64,000 bases of DNA, taken from the NCBI GenBank assembly GCA_937951895.1, contig CALFER010000059.1, positions 1 through 64,000 on the forward strand, in the 5' to 3' direction. The translations under genes and the position numbers were made by a program. Numbering within the stretch: the stretch's first letter is position 1; every line of letters starts with the position of its first letter. Below are positions 43,594 through 52,036 of this stretch, one piece after another. This DNA is from an uncultured bacterium. Lineage in GTDB: Bacteria > CSSED10-310 > CALFER01. The notes under the pieces are model-generated. The model was not told where the DNA came from. It saw only the letters and a program-made list of their open reading frames with translations, and did not search any database.

Positions 43594-43609
43594 AGCAAAT
43601 AGCATGCCT
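43594..43609 (-). promoter_or_regulatory. Sigma-54 promoter of the stand-alone receiver gene
   Basis: On the minus strand: AGGCAT GCTAT TTGCT, with GG-N10-GC spacing. The dyad pair at 43677-43703 begins 67 bases upstream of the -24 box, nearly the same distance as in region B (68). Confidence 0.65.
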
Positions 43610-43676
43610 TGCCTGCGTTCCCTGCTGCTGGCATGTCTGCGGTTCATGCGCGATAAAAAGGCTCATTGTAAACCGA

Positions 43677-43703
43677 TCAATTTGGGCCGATCGGTCAATT
43701 TGA
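43677..43703. promoter_or_regulatory. Paired enhancer-like sites, region A
   Basis: TCAATTTGG (43677-43685) and TCAATTTGA (43695-43703), 18 bases start to start. Around the second copy GATCG and CGATC extend the dyad. This lies in the 367-base gap 43556-43922, between divergent sigma-54-type promoters at 43594-43609 and 43830-43845. Apart from these elements I see nothing else in the gap. Confidence 0.65.
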
Positions 43704-43829
43704 ATCGATCCGCATCTTCTGTTTCAGTCATGGATCCCCGTTCTGGATTTCATGCTCCGTCGGAGTTATGATACGGCATTCGCATCGCCGGAGGGACAAG
43801 TCGCCACAGGCACGATTTGCTCAAGCAGT

Positions 43830-43845
43830 TGGCGTTGTCTTTGCA
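43830..43845 (+). promoter_or_regulatory. Sigma-54 promoter of the Roadblock/porin/Cache operon
   Basis: TGGCGT TGTCT TTGCA: GG (43831-43832), ten bases, GC (43843-43844), complete TTGCA. The first gene starts at 43923. The dyad pair ends 126 bases upstream. Confidence 0.75.
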
Positions 43846-43922
43846 AGACGTGTCTTCAGCGGTTTCTTGATTCCGCTCCCGTAAACATCGGGTCGGGCAA
43901 GACGCATGGAAGGAGGCGCAAG

Positions 43923-44264
43923 ATGTCCAAGGTAGAGCAGCTCGTCGAATCCATCAGCGCGATCAACGGCATCACGAAACTCGTGATTGCCTCACGCGAT
44001 GGCACCATCGTCAGCAAGCAGGGCGTCAAGGGGGATCAGTTCGGTAATCTCATCCTGTTTGTCGGGATGTCCACCGAACAGATGCGAACGCTCATGGGTT
44101 TCAACGGCCCGAATTATGTGGTCATGAATCAGAGTGGCGGAGAAAAACTTGTTGTGTTGAACGGCCCGAAATTCATACTCGGAATCGAAATCGGTTCTAC
44201 CGTTTCTCCAACGATGATCATCGACAGTATCAAGCCGGTTCTGAACCGAATTTCAACGACGTGA
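43923..44264 (+). CDS. Roadblock/LC7 domain protein (MglB-like)
   Basis: 113 residues; start 43923 has GGAAGGAGG upstream. The single domain (VEQLVESISAINGITKLVIA, SRDGTIVSKQG) is the Roadblock/LC7 fold, which in bacteria forms dimers that act as GAP or effector of MglA-type GTPases. Probably the partner of the MglA at 41487-42092. First gene of a six-gene operon. Confidence 0.88.
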   Translation: MSKVEQLVESISAINGITKLVIASRDGTIVSKQGVKGDQFGNLILFVGMSTEQMRTLMGFNGPNYVVMNQSGGEKLVVLNGPKFILGIEIGSTVSPTMIIDSIKPVLNRISTT

Positions 44265-44277
44265 AACGGAGGATGCC

Positions 44278-44952
44278 ATGGATACATTGTTGAATGAACT
44301 CAAGATGGTCCCGGGAATTCTCGGATCGTTCGTCTATGCCGGCAACCTCGGAATAACGGGATCGAACCTGCCATCCATGTTTCGGGATGAAGCGCTTCGC
44401 CAGATCGGTGGCGTGTTGACCCGGATCTTCAAGATGGGTGATTCTTCCGGGCTGTCCGTGAGCGGCTATGAAATCAAATACGAAGAGGCGTTGATGATCG
44501 TGAAGCGTGTCGATGCCGACTGTTCGTTCATCATCATCTGTGAACCGACGGCGAACTATCCTTTCATCAATATGACGGCCAGCATGATGGTGCCCGAGGT
44601 CAAGGCGGCGGTCGAACAACTGCGCAAAGCACCCCAGGAACAGGTAACGCGAGGAATCCCCACGATGCCGTCCGCGCAAGCCCGGGAACCGGCAAAAGAA
44701 CTCATCGACCCGAACAAAGTCATCAAAGAAGGTGCTCTGGCCCCGGTTCTCGACCGCATGAAAGTCTGCCTCGCACGCTCCATCGGCCCCATCGCCAATC
44801 TCGTACTCCAGGAAACGGTCTCGGATTGGCTCTCGAAAGGCCCGCCCGCAAAGAATCGTTTACGTGATCTGGCCAATCTCATGGCCGCCCAGATCGGAGA
44901 CAAATCTCAGGAGAAGAAGTTCTTCGATGAGATTTCAAAAATCATTGAGTGA
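44278..44952 (+). CDS. Second Roadblock-like protein with C-terminal helical domain
   Basis: 224 residues; GGAGG five bases before the ATG. Residues 1-110 keep the Roadblock pattern (LNELKMVPGILGSFVYAG, VKRVDADCSFIIICEP) but are divergent. After a hinge (about 125-145) comes a helical domain (LDRMKVCLARSIGPIANLVLQ, LANLMAAQIGD) which I have seen at the ends of bacterial kinases and Roadblock proteins but cannot name. May pair with the 113-residue protein 13 bases upstream. Confidence 0.7.
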   Translation: MDTLLNELKMVPGILGSFVYAGNLGITGSNLPSMFRDEALRQIGGVLTRIFKMGDSSGLSVSGYEIKYEEALMIVKRVDADCSFIIICEPTANYPFINMTASMMVPEVKAAVEQLRKAPQEQVTRGIPTMPSAQAREPAKELIDPNKVIKEGALAPVLDRMKVCLARSIGPIANLVLQETVSDWLSKGPPAKNRLRDLANLMAAQIGDKSQEKKFFDEISKIIE

Positions 44953-44997
44953 TCACTCGTGTCCATGCAGAAGCATCTATATGCAAAGGAGGAGACA

Positions 44998-46014
44998 ATG
45001 AGACATACGAGTTCCATGATTATCGCGTTGCTGTTCGTCGTGCTGATTTCGGGGGGATTTTCAGTCGCCAGAGCAGAAGAAGAAACCGTCAAGGTGGGAT
45101 TCGGCACCTTGAAACTCGGAGGGGTGTATCAATCCACATTCACCTGGTACGAGGATGATGCCATCGCCTCTCAGTTCAAACTCAAGCGCGCCCGCCTGAT
45201 CCTTTCCGGTGTCCTTATCCCGGACAAGGTCAGCTTCTTCGTTCAAGGCGATGGCGCCGCCACTCCGTACATTCTCGATACCCGCCTCAATCTCAATTAT
45301 ATCCCCAAAACCCAGCTTTCCATCGGCCGATTCGTCCCCAGTTTCACCCTCTACATGCCGCTGTCGACCGCAAAACTGGATTTCGTGAATTACCCGTTCA
45401 CTACCTCGAAGTTCGCCATGTGGCGTCAGACCGGTATGCAGTCCACCACCACCCTGCCTCTCGTCGATTTCTCATTCGGCGTCTTCAACGGATATCAGAC
45501 GGATCCCGGTTCGACCGCACTCAAGGGGGACGACTGGGGCGATAACAACGATGCCAAGGATTTTCTGGCGCGGGTTGACATCAAACCCCTCAAACAGATG
45601 AAAATCGGATTGTTCGGCTGGTTGGGACAGGCCTATGACAGTGTCGAAGATGAAGATTTCGATGTCAGTCGCTTCGGATTCAACTGGGACTGGCTGCATA
45701 CGAAATTCCACTTCGCCGCCGAGTATGTCATGGGAAGCGTGGATTATGCCGCGACCGATTCGATCGACAGCAGGGCTTACATGCTTCAGGGCTCTTACAT
45801 TCTGAATCCGAAATGGGAATTTTTGGGCCGGTATGAAGCCTTCGATCCCAATACCGATTCAGACGATGACGCCATGGATTACTTCACCGCCGGAGTCAAC
45901 TATTCCATCGCGAGCATCAACACCAAGTTTTTCGTCAACTACATCTTTAAAATGGAAGAAGGCGACAGTATCGATAACGATGAACTGGTCATTCAGGCCC
46001 AGTTCAGCTTCTAG
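44998..46014 (+). CDS. Outer-membrane porin, OprP/OprO-like beta-barrel
   Basis: 338 residues; ATG 44998 follows AAAGGAGGAG, and gives a signal peptide (to SVARAEE near 24). Beta-strand-rich with alternating pattern, start KVGFGTLKLGGVYQSTFTW, LKRARLILSG, and terminal FVNYIFKMEE and aromatic C-terminal Phe (QAQFSF), the outer-membrane assembly signal. Lets solutes into the periplasm, perhaps the ligand of the next three products. Being between Roadblock genes and sensors is unusual. Confidence 0.82.
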   Translation: MRHTSSMIIALLFVVLISGGFSVARAEEETVKVGFGTLKLGGVYQSTFTWYEDDAIASQFKLKRARLILSGVLIPDKVSFFVQGDGAATPYILDTRLNLNYIPKTQLSIGRFVPSFTLYMPLSTAKLDFVNYPFTTSKFAMWRQTGMQSTTTLPLVDFSFGVFNGYQTDPGSTALKGDDWGDNNDAKDFLARVDIKPLKQMKIGLFGWLGQAYDSVEDEDFDVSRFGFNWDWLHTKFHFAAEYVMGSVDYAATDSIDSRAYMLQGSYILNPKWEFLGRYEAFDPNTDSDDDAMDYFTAGVNYSIASINTKFFVNYIFKMEEGDSIDNDELVIQAQFSF

Positions 46015-46052
46015 TCCGGGGATCCGCACGGATTCCGAAACGGAGGTGATTC

Positions 46053-46655
46053 ATGAGATCAAACGGGAAAGGAACTCTTCTGCTGGTGATCGCGCTCGCG
46101 GTCACAAGCTCGATTCCAATTTCGCATGCGCAGGTCGCCGAACTGAAAGGGTTTGATCTCCAGGTGAAGACTTGGGCCGAAGAATGCAGGAAGGAAGTCA
46201 TCGACCAGATGGAACTCCTCATCACATCAGGAAAACTGTCTCTCGGCCAACTGTTCGATACCTTCTACATCCCCATCCCCGGAACGACACCCCAGAAGTT
46301 CAACACTCAATACGACAAGTATCTCGATGAATCGATTCAGGCCATCTTGGACAAATATCTCGAGAAGAGTGACAAACTGGTTTTTGTCGTTGCAACCGAC
46401 AAGAACGGGTATGTCCCGACGCACAACACCAAGTATTCACAACCGTTGACAGGAGACAAAGACAAGGATCTGGTCGGAAATCGAACCAAGCGTCTGTTCA
46501 ACGACCGCACCGGTCTCGCTGCAGCCAAAAACTCCGAACCTTACATTCTTCAGAAGTACAACAGGGAAACAGGCGAGCAGATGGCGGATCTGTCTATTCC
46601 GATCATGATTCGGAATCAGCACTGGGGCGCGATTCGGATCGGTTACAAGCCGTGA
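46053..46655 (+). CDS. Secreted soluble Cache-like sensor-domain protein
   Basis: 200 residues; GGAGG precedes the ATG, signal peptide 1-26 (ending SHAQVAE). The mature part matches the extracellular domain of the next protein: DKNGYVPTHN, NRTKRLFNDRTG, RETGEQMADLSIPI and QHWGAIRIGY. These words belong to Cache-type ligand domains of chemoreceptors. There is no membrane anchor or signalling domain, so it may bind the ligand in the periplasm, or bind the paralog. Confidence 0.8.
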   Translation: MRSNGKGTLLLVIALAVTSSIPISHAQVAELKGFDLQVKTWAEECRKEVIDQMELLITSGKLSLGQLFDTFYIPIPGTTPQKFNTQYDKYLDESIQAILDKYLEKSDKLVFVVATDKNGYVPTHNTKYSQPLTGDKDKDLVGNRTKRLFNDRTGLAAAKNSEPYILQKYNRETGEQMADLSIPIMIRNQHWGAIRIGYKP

Positions 46656-46705
46656 AGGCCATGATGCTGGATTCGAAATGACATCCAGAAAAACGGAGGG
46701 ATAAC

Positions 46706-47608
46706 ATGTTCAGGTTTATTACGGAACGAATTGGAGTCAAGGTCGCTCTCATCGTCAATCTCTGCCTTCTGGTCGTAATCGGCGGAGGCGGATACTTCAT
46801 CATCGGCCAGCAAACGAAGAATCTGGAAGAACTGATGCTGGATCGCGCGAAGATGATGAGCATGCTTGGGGCAAAAACCATCGGAACGATTCTGGACGAG
46901 TCGATCGACAATGGTGTTCTGACGGTTGGGGATGCCATGGACCGTGAGTACGTCAAGATACCGGGAATCGAACCGGCCAAGTATCACACCAAATATGATG
47001 CCTATCTCGACAAGTCCATCCTCAGCTTCATCGACGAATACATCAAAGATGAAAGTGTCAAGTATGCCGTTGCAGCGGACATCAACGGCTATGTCCCCAC
47101 CCATAACTCGATCTACCAGAAACCGATCACCGGTGATCCCCAGAAGGATCTGACCGGAAATCGCACCAAGCGCGTCTTCAACGATCCGGTCGGTATCGCC
47201 GCCGCGAAGAACAATGTTCCGGGTTTCCGCCAGGTTTACAAACGGGATACCGGCGAGACGATGTGGGATGTGTCGTCACCGATCTTTGTCAAAGGTCAGC
47301 AATGGGGCGGCTTCCGGATCGGCATGTCGATCGTCAAGATCACAGAGTATCAGACGGCTCTCATCAAATCCCTGGTCACCGTCATGGCCATCATTCTCAT
47401 TCTCTCCATCATCCTGATCTTCGTGGTCGTCAATCGCGCGCTCAAGAAACTCGGAATCCTCACGGACATCGCTTCAAAACTCGCCGATGGCGAAGTCGAT
47501 CAGAACATCGCGGTCCACTCGAATGATGAGATCGGTAAACTGGCCGGTGTGCTGGAACGACTGCGAATCAGCTTGAAATCCGCTATTGAACGTCTGAGTA
47601 AACGGTAG
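46706..47608 (+). CDS. Membrane Cache-HAMP protein without a signalling output domain
   Basis: 300 residues; ATG follows GGAGGG. Membrane span 12-34, periplasmic Cache-like domain 35-210 (DINGYVPTHN, NRTKRVFNDPVG, GETMWDVSSPIF, QQWGGFRIG), second span about 222-243, HAMP 244-300 (LGILTDIASKLADGEVDQ, NDEIGKLAGVLERLR). The protein ends there with LKSAIERLSKR: no methyl-accepting, kinase or cyclase part. Signal must pass to a separate protein; Roadblock proteins of the same operon are candidates. Confidence 0.88.
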   Translation: MFRFITERIGVKVALIVNLCLLVVIGGGGYFIIGQQTKNLEELMLDRAKMMSMLGAKTIGTILDESIDNGVLTVGDAMDREYVKIPGIEPAKYHTKYDAYLDKSILSFIDEYIKDESVKYAVAADINGYVPTHNSIYQKPITGDPQKDLTGNRTKRVFNDPVGIAAAKNNVPGFRQVYKRDTGETMWDVSSPIFVKGQQWGGFRIGMSIVKITEYQTALIKSLVTVMAIILILSIILIFVVVNRALKKLGILTDIASKLADGEVDQNIAVHSNDEIGKLAGVLERLRISLKSAIERLSKR

Positions 47609-47637
47609 CCAGGCATCGGACAGGAAAGGAGATCACC

Positions 47638-48819
47638 ATGTACTACAGGCCCATGATATATCTCTGTGGAATCCTTGCTCTCGTGCTGATACCCGGTGCC
47701 GTTCGATCCGAAACAGGAGTCACCGATACCGAAATCATTCTCGGTTCTTCCCTCGCTCTCGAAGGTCATGCCAGCTTCCTGGGAACGCAGACGCTTCATG
47801 GCGCGCTGGCCTGCATCAACAGTGTCAATGAAAAAGGCGGGGTAAACGGCCGGAAGATACGGATCGTCAGCATCAATGACAACTATGATCCTGACACCTG
47901 CGAAACCAACACCAAAAAACTGATCGATGAAGACAAGGTGTTCGCTCTGTTCAGCTATGTCGGCACACCGACCACTGTCAAAGTCATACCGCTCATCGAT
48001 GCCGCCCAGATTCCGCTCTTCGGAGTGTTTTCCGGAGCCGAATCGCTGCGTCAACCGGTCAACAAGAACATCTTCAATATCCGTAGTTCCTACTATCAGG
48101 AAACAGCCGGCATCGTCGGACATTTCTGGAATGATCTCGGACTCAAGAACATCGCCGTGTTTCATCAGAATGACGCCTACGGTCAGGCCGGTTTGAAAGG
48201 AGTCGAACTCGCACTCGAGAAACTGGGAAGCAAGCCGGTGGCCATTGGAACCTATGAACGTGGAACGAGCGATGTGACCGCTGCGCTGGAAACCATCCGC
48301 AACGCCAAACCGGATGCCGTCATCATGATTGGTGTCTACGGTCCGACCGCAACCTTCGTCCGCTCCGCCAAATGGTCGAGTTTCAATCCCTATTTTCACA
48401 GTGTGTCGTTCGTCGGTGCCGAAGAACTCGCCAAACTGCTCGGCGTCGGACGCGACAGCGATGGTCTGATCGTCACACAAGTGGTTCCGCCGCCGGAGAG
48501 CGACAAACCGGCAATTGCGGAATATCGGACGTTGCTGAAAAAGTCTTTCCCGGATGACGAACCGAACTTCGTGAGTCTTGAAGGCTTCGTCAACGCCAAA
48601 GCGCTCGTCGCTGTGCTCGAAAAAGCCGGCAGGGATCTCACTCGACAATCCTTCCGCACAACCGCCGAATCGATGTCCGATGTGGATCTCGGTATCGAAT
48701 CCAAACTCACTTATTCTGCAACGGATCATCAGGCTTTCGATGCGGTATACTTCACGATCATCAAGGATGGGAAGTACGTCGAGATCCAGGACTGGGCGAC
48801 CGTCAAGCGTAAGTTTTAG
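47638..48819 (+). CDS. ABC-type branched-chain amino-acid-like periplasmic binding protein
   Basis: 393 residues; AAAGGAGA precedes ATG 47638. Signal peptide to AVRSETG near 25. Type I periplasmic binding fold of the LivJ/ANF receptor family (ILGSSLALEGHASFLG, GGVNGRKIRIVSIND, FGVFSGAESLRQP, VFHQNDAYGQAG). No permease or ATPase gene is nearby, so it may serve signalling rather than transport. Last gene of the operon; a good terminator follows. Confidence 0.9.
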   Translation: MYYRPMIYLCGILALVLIPGAVRSETGVTDTEIILGSSLALEGHASFLGTQTLHGALACINSVNEKGGVNGRKIRIVSINDNYDPDTCETNTKKLIDEDKVFALFSYVGTPTTVKVIPLIDAAQIPLFGVFSGAESLRQPVNKNIFNIRSSYYQETAGIVGHFWNDLGLKNIAVFHQNDAYGQAGLKGVELALEKLGSKPVAIGTYERGTSDVTAALETIRNAKPDAVIMIGVYGPTATFVRSAKWSSFNPYFHSVSFVGAEELAKLLGVGRDSDGLIVTQVVPPPESDKPAIAEYRTLLKKSFPDDEPNFVSLEGFVNAKALVAVLEKAGRDLTRQSFRTTAESMSDVDLGIESKLTYSATDHQAFDAVYFTIIKDGKYVEIQDWATVKRKF

Positions 48820-48860
48820 CCGAAGCAACCCCGATCGGCTTTCAGATCACACCACGTACA

Positions 48861-48892
48861 GCCGCTGCTTCCGCAAGCAGCGGCACTTTTTT
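48861..48892 (+). terminator. Intrinsic terminator of the Roadblock/Cache operon
   Basis: GCCGCTGCTT / AAGCAGCGGC form a perfect ten-base stem with loop CCGC, then AC and six T. It ends the operon; 48893-49065 shows nothing further. Confidence 0.92.
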
Positions 48893-49065
48893 GTACTCCC
48901 CGGTGACTCGACGATCCATGCCTGTAATCAGCGGCCGGTCATACACAGCACACAACTCGAATTCGTAAGAATTTCTTCCGGGGAAATCGGTACCATCGCC
49001 GGGGGATGCCCGGTATCGGCGCTTACACCCCCGCGATGTCTTCTTCGGATTCCTGTCCCCTGATC

Positions 49066-50493
49066 TTACTCGTTGGGGAATCGGGCGGGCGGTTCGGTGG
49101 GTCTGGGAGGGGTTGGTGTGGACGGAGGTGGCGGCGCTTTGGTGGGCGATGGCGTGAGCGTCGGTTTTTCAGTGGGAGTCAGAGTCGGCGCAACGGTGGG
49201 GATGGCGGTCGGTGGCTTCGGTTTTGTAAAGGTGGGCGTCGGCGTGAGGGTGGGGATGAGAGTGAGATCAAAGATATAGGCCGCTCCGGAATTGGCTCCG
49301 GACACATCCCGCTTGGAAGCCCCGACGATCGCTTTGACGCCATCGGTACTGAGCGCCTGGCCAAACTCATCGGTCGTGGCAGGCTTCTGGTGAAGAAGTT
49401 TTCCGGTATTGATCCACGAACCGGCGATCAACTGGTAGACGTATACCGTTCCGGTATCGGAAACCCCTTCATCCCGGGATGGAGCGCCGACAAGGAGATA
49501 ATCTCCACGCATCGTTACGGATGCCCCGAAGGCGTCTCCGGCTTTCCCTTCATATGCCGTCAGTTTCATTTTCTGAAGCCATGCTGTTCCGTCGAACACA
49601 TAGACATAAACAGCGCCCTGACCTTGAAATTTCGCCATCTCACCGGGTGCACCAACGGCAATGTATGGACCCCAGATCGCCACGGAACTCCCGAATGCTG
49701 CACCGGCTCCGGGTCTATCCGACACGAGTTTACCGGTCTGAGCCCATTTATCGGACTGATTCGTGAACAGATAGACACTGCCGGCATCGATGCCGCCGTC
49801 ATCATCGCCTGGAGCCCCGACCACGGCAGTGGATGTATGGATGGCGACCGCCTTTCCGAAGAAATCTTCAGAAGCGCCGTCCGCGGCAATGAGTTTCCCT
49901 GTCTCTTTCCATTCGTTTCCGCTTTTATAAAACAGATATGCCGATCCGGACGCGCCACCCGAATCATCATCAGCAAAAGCGCCGGCCAGCAACGTGTCTG
50001 TATCGAGAGCCAGTGCGGAGCCAAACCCGTCCCCCGCCGCACCGTCTCGGGGAACAAGCTTCCCATCGGAGACCCACGCGCCGTCTTTACGCAAGTAGGC
50101 ATACACCGCGCCGCTGTCGGCGCCCCTCTGGTCGTCTCCCGGAGCACCCACGACCAGGATTGACTCGCGCAGGGCAACCGTGCTTCCGAAGTTGCCGAAC
50201 GATACGAGATTTGAAGCGACGAGCTTGTTTTGCTGCTGCCATCCGTCAGCCACGGAATGGAACGGGATGACCGCCCCGGAGTTATAAACTCCGGCACTGT
50301 CTCCGATCACACCCACAGCAGCCAGTGTTCCGTCGATGCAGACGGACGTTCCGAACATGCTCTGTTCGACGCCATCCTGCTGTGTGATCACGGCCTGCTC
50401 ATTGAGAGGCGGTGCGGCGAAGCTCGGAGAAAGAACAAAGAACATCGCGACCGCAACCAGACCCGTTCCTGTTGTGTTGTTCCATGTACGCAT
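49066..50493 (-). CDS. Secreted FG-GAP repeat beta-propeller protein with Pro/Thr tail
   Basis: 475 residues; ATG 50493 has GGAGGAG upstream. Signal peptide to PSFAAPP near 27. About seven repeats of 50 residues with FG-GAP words (FGTSVCIDGTLAAVG, FGSALALDTDTLLAGA, FGKAVAIHTSTAVVGAP, FGSSVAIWGPYIAVGAP, FGASVTMRGDYLLVGAP), as in integrin alpha propellers. A Pro/Thr linker of about 75 residues ends the protein, without the C-terminal domain seen after such linkers in two other window proteins. Controlled from a sigma-54-type promoter. Confidence 0.85.
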   Translation of the reverse strand: MRTWNNTTGTGLVAVAMFFVLSPSFAAPPLNEQAVITQQDGVEQSMFGTSVCIDGTLAAVGVIGDSAGVYNSGAVIPFHSVADGWQQQNKLVASNLVSFGNFGSTVALRESILVVGAPGDDQRGADSGAVYAYLRKDGAWVSDGKLVPRDGAAGDGFGSALALDTDTLLAGAFADDDSGGASGSAYLFYKSGNEWKETGKLIAADGASEDFFGKAVAIHTSTAVVGAPGDDDGGIDAGSVYLFTNQSDKWAQTGKLVSDRPGAGAAFGSSVAIWGPYIAVGAPGEMAKFQGQGAVYVYVFDGTAWLQKMKLTAYEGKAGDAFGASVTMRGDYLLVGAPSRDEGVSDTGTVYVYQLIAGSWINTGKLLHQKPATTDEFGQALSTDGVKAIVGASKRDVSGANSGAAYIFDLTLIPTLTPTPTFTKPKPPTAIPTVAPTLTPTEKPTLTPSPTKAPPPPSTPTPPRPTEPPARFPNE

Positions 50494-50559
50494 AACCTCT
50501 CCTCCAATCTCCACACCGTTTGTGTTGCTTGAAAACCGCAAAGCACCCGATCACATCAG

Positions 50560-50575
50560 AGCAATAGATATGCCA
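50560..50575 (-). promoter_or_regulatory. Sigma-54 promoter of the FG-GAP protein gene
   Basis: On the minus strand: TGGCAT ATCTA TTGCT; GG-N10-GC, full -12 box, five of six in the -24 box. The start codon at 50493 is about 70 bases downstream. Paired dyads at 50649-50670 begin 73 bases upstream. Confidence 0.75.
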
Positions 50576-50648
50576 ACCCGATGAGACTAAAAATGAGGTA
50601 AAAACGATGAGATTCCGAATGGATCGCGTGGATCGCCATCGACCATAT

Positions 50649-50670
50649 TCAAAATGAAGTGTCAATTTGA
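50649..50670. promoter_or_regulatory. Paired enhancer-like sites, region C
   Basis: TCAAAATGA (50649-50657) and TCAATTTGA (50662-50670), 13 bases start to start. The second copy shares the 14-mer GTCAATTTGAATCG with region A (43694-43707). Located just after the stop of the NtrC-type gene and upstream of the sigma-54-type promoter at 50560-50575. Confidence 0.65.
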
Positions 50671-50677
50671 ATCGGAC

Positions 50678-52036
50678 TCAGATCCCGTTTTCGCGATACT
50701 CCCGGACCTTGCGCTTCAATGTCGAAAGAGAGATATCCAGGATTTTTGCCGTCTGTGTGTAATTATTGCGGCATTGTTCGAGCGCGTTGAGGATCATTTT
50801 GCGTTCCATCTGCGCGATTGTCAGCGTCACGGATGAAACCGGGATGGACGGGGTCGAGTCCTGTCTGGGGCTGATTTGGAGGAATCTTGACAGGTTCAGG
50901 CGATTGTCCTGCCTGAGGATGACCGCCCGTTCGACGATGTTCTTCAATTCCCGGATATTGCCCGGCCAGTGATAATGCACCAGCCGTTCATACTCGTCAT
51001 CCCCGATCAACAACTCATCTCCGATATCGAACATCTCCAGGAAATGTCTGCATAACGCCGGAATATCCTCCTTACGCTCGCGCAACGGCGGGATATGAAT
51101 CCGGATCACATTCAGGCGATAGTACAGGTCTTCCCGGAATTCACGCCGGGAGATGGCTTCCTCCAGATTCGAGTTCGTTGCGGCGATGATCCGCACATCG
51201 ACGGGAATGAACGTTTCACCTCCGATTCGTTTGATCCGCCGATCATCCAGAACACTGAGGAGTTTCGCCTGGAGATGCATGGGAACACTGCCGATTTCAT
51301 CGAGCAGGAGCGTGCCTCCTTCGGCCATAATGAAGATCCCCTTGTGGGCTTTCTGAGCATCCGTGAATGCACCCCGTTCGTACCCGAAGAGCTCGGCTTC
51401 AAACAGGTTTTCAGGAAGCGAACTGCAGTTGATATTGAGATACGGGGATTCGGCATTCGGTCCATGATAGTGGATGGCCCGGGCAACGGCATTCTTTCCC
51501 GTACCGGTTTCCCCGGTAATCAGAACCGGGGCATCGGAGCGGGATGCGAGATCGATGAGACATTGAATTTCGTTGAATCCGCCGTGCGATCCGATCAGCA
51601 GTGCACTTTCGGATTCCTTGCGTGTCCGATAGGATTGATAGGCCTCGATTTTTTCGAGTTTCTGCGTGCGGATCGCACGCTGGACCGCCAGATCGAGTTG
51701 ATCGATATCGATGGGTTTCGGAAGATAATCCGAAGCTCCGGCTTGTATCGCTTTGACCGCGTTGTCGAAGCTTGAATAGGCCGTGATGAAAATGATCTTG
51801 GCATGCTCGTTCCATCGGAGAATTTCCGGGCAGAGCCTGTATCCCTCGATATCGGGTAATCGCTGATCCAGCAGCACGACATCGATGGGTTTTTCGCGAG
51901 CAACCGCAAGGCATTCTCTTCCTGTTGAAACACTCTCCACCTGGACGGGTGTCGATTGATAGAAATCCTTAATGACCGCACACAGGTTCGCATCATCATC
52001 AACGATCAGGAGCGATTTCTTTTCAGCTTTTTTCAT
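50678..52036 (-). CDS. NtrC-family sigma-54-dependent response regulator
   Basis: 452 residues. Receiver 1-125 (IVDDDANL, LLDQRLPDIEG, FITAYSS, YLPKPID). AAA+ domain 145-370 with Walker A ITGETGTGKNAVA (about 175), the sigma-54 contact loop as YERGAFTDA (about 221; usual is GAFTGA) and GGTLLLDEIG. Fis-type helix-turn-helix at the C-terminus (NYTQTAKILDISLSTLKRKV). It should bind enhancer sites and open sigma-54 promoters when phosphorylated; the dyads at 50649-50670, 43677-43703 and 40331-40357 are candidates. Last gene of a five-gene overlapping operon. Confidence 0.93.
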   Translation of the reverse strand: MKKAEKKSLLIVDDDANLCAVIKDFYQSTPVQVESVSTGRECLAVAREKPIDVVLLDQRLPDIEGYRLCPEILRWNEHAKIIFITAYSSFDNAVKAIQAGASDYLPKPIDIDQLDLAVQRAIRTQKLEKIEAYQSYRTRKESESALLIGSHGGFNEIQCLIDLASRSDAPVLITGETGTGKNAVARAIHYHGPNAESPYLNINCSSLPENLFEAELFGYERGAFTDAQKAHKGIFIMAEGGTLLLDEIGSVPMHLQAKLLSVLDDRRIKRIGGETFIPVDVRIIAATNSNLEEAISRREFREDLYYRLNVIRIHIPPLRERKEDIPALCRHFLEMFDIGDELLIGDDEYERLVHYHWPGNIRELKNIVERAVILRQDNRLNLSRFLQISPRQDSTPSIPVSSVTLTIAQMERKMILNALEQCRNNYTQTAKILDISLSTLKRKVREYRENGI

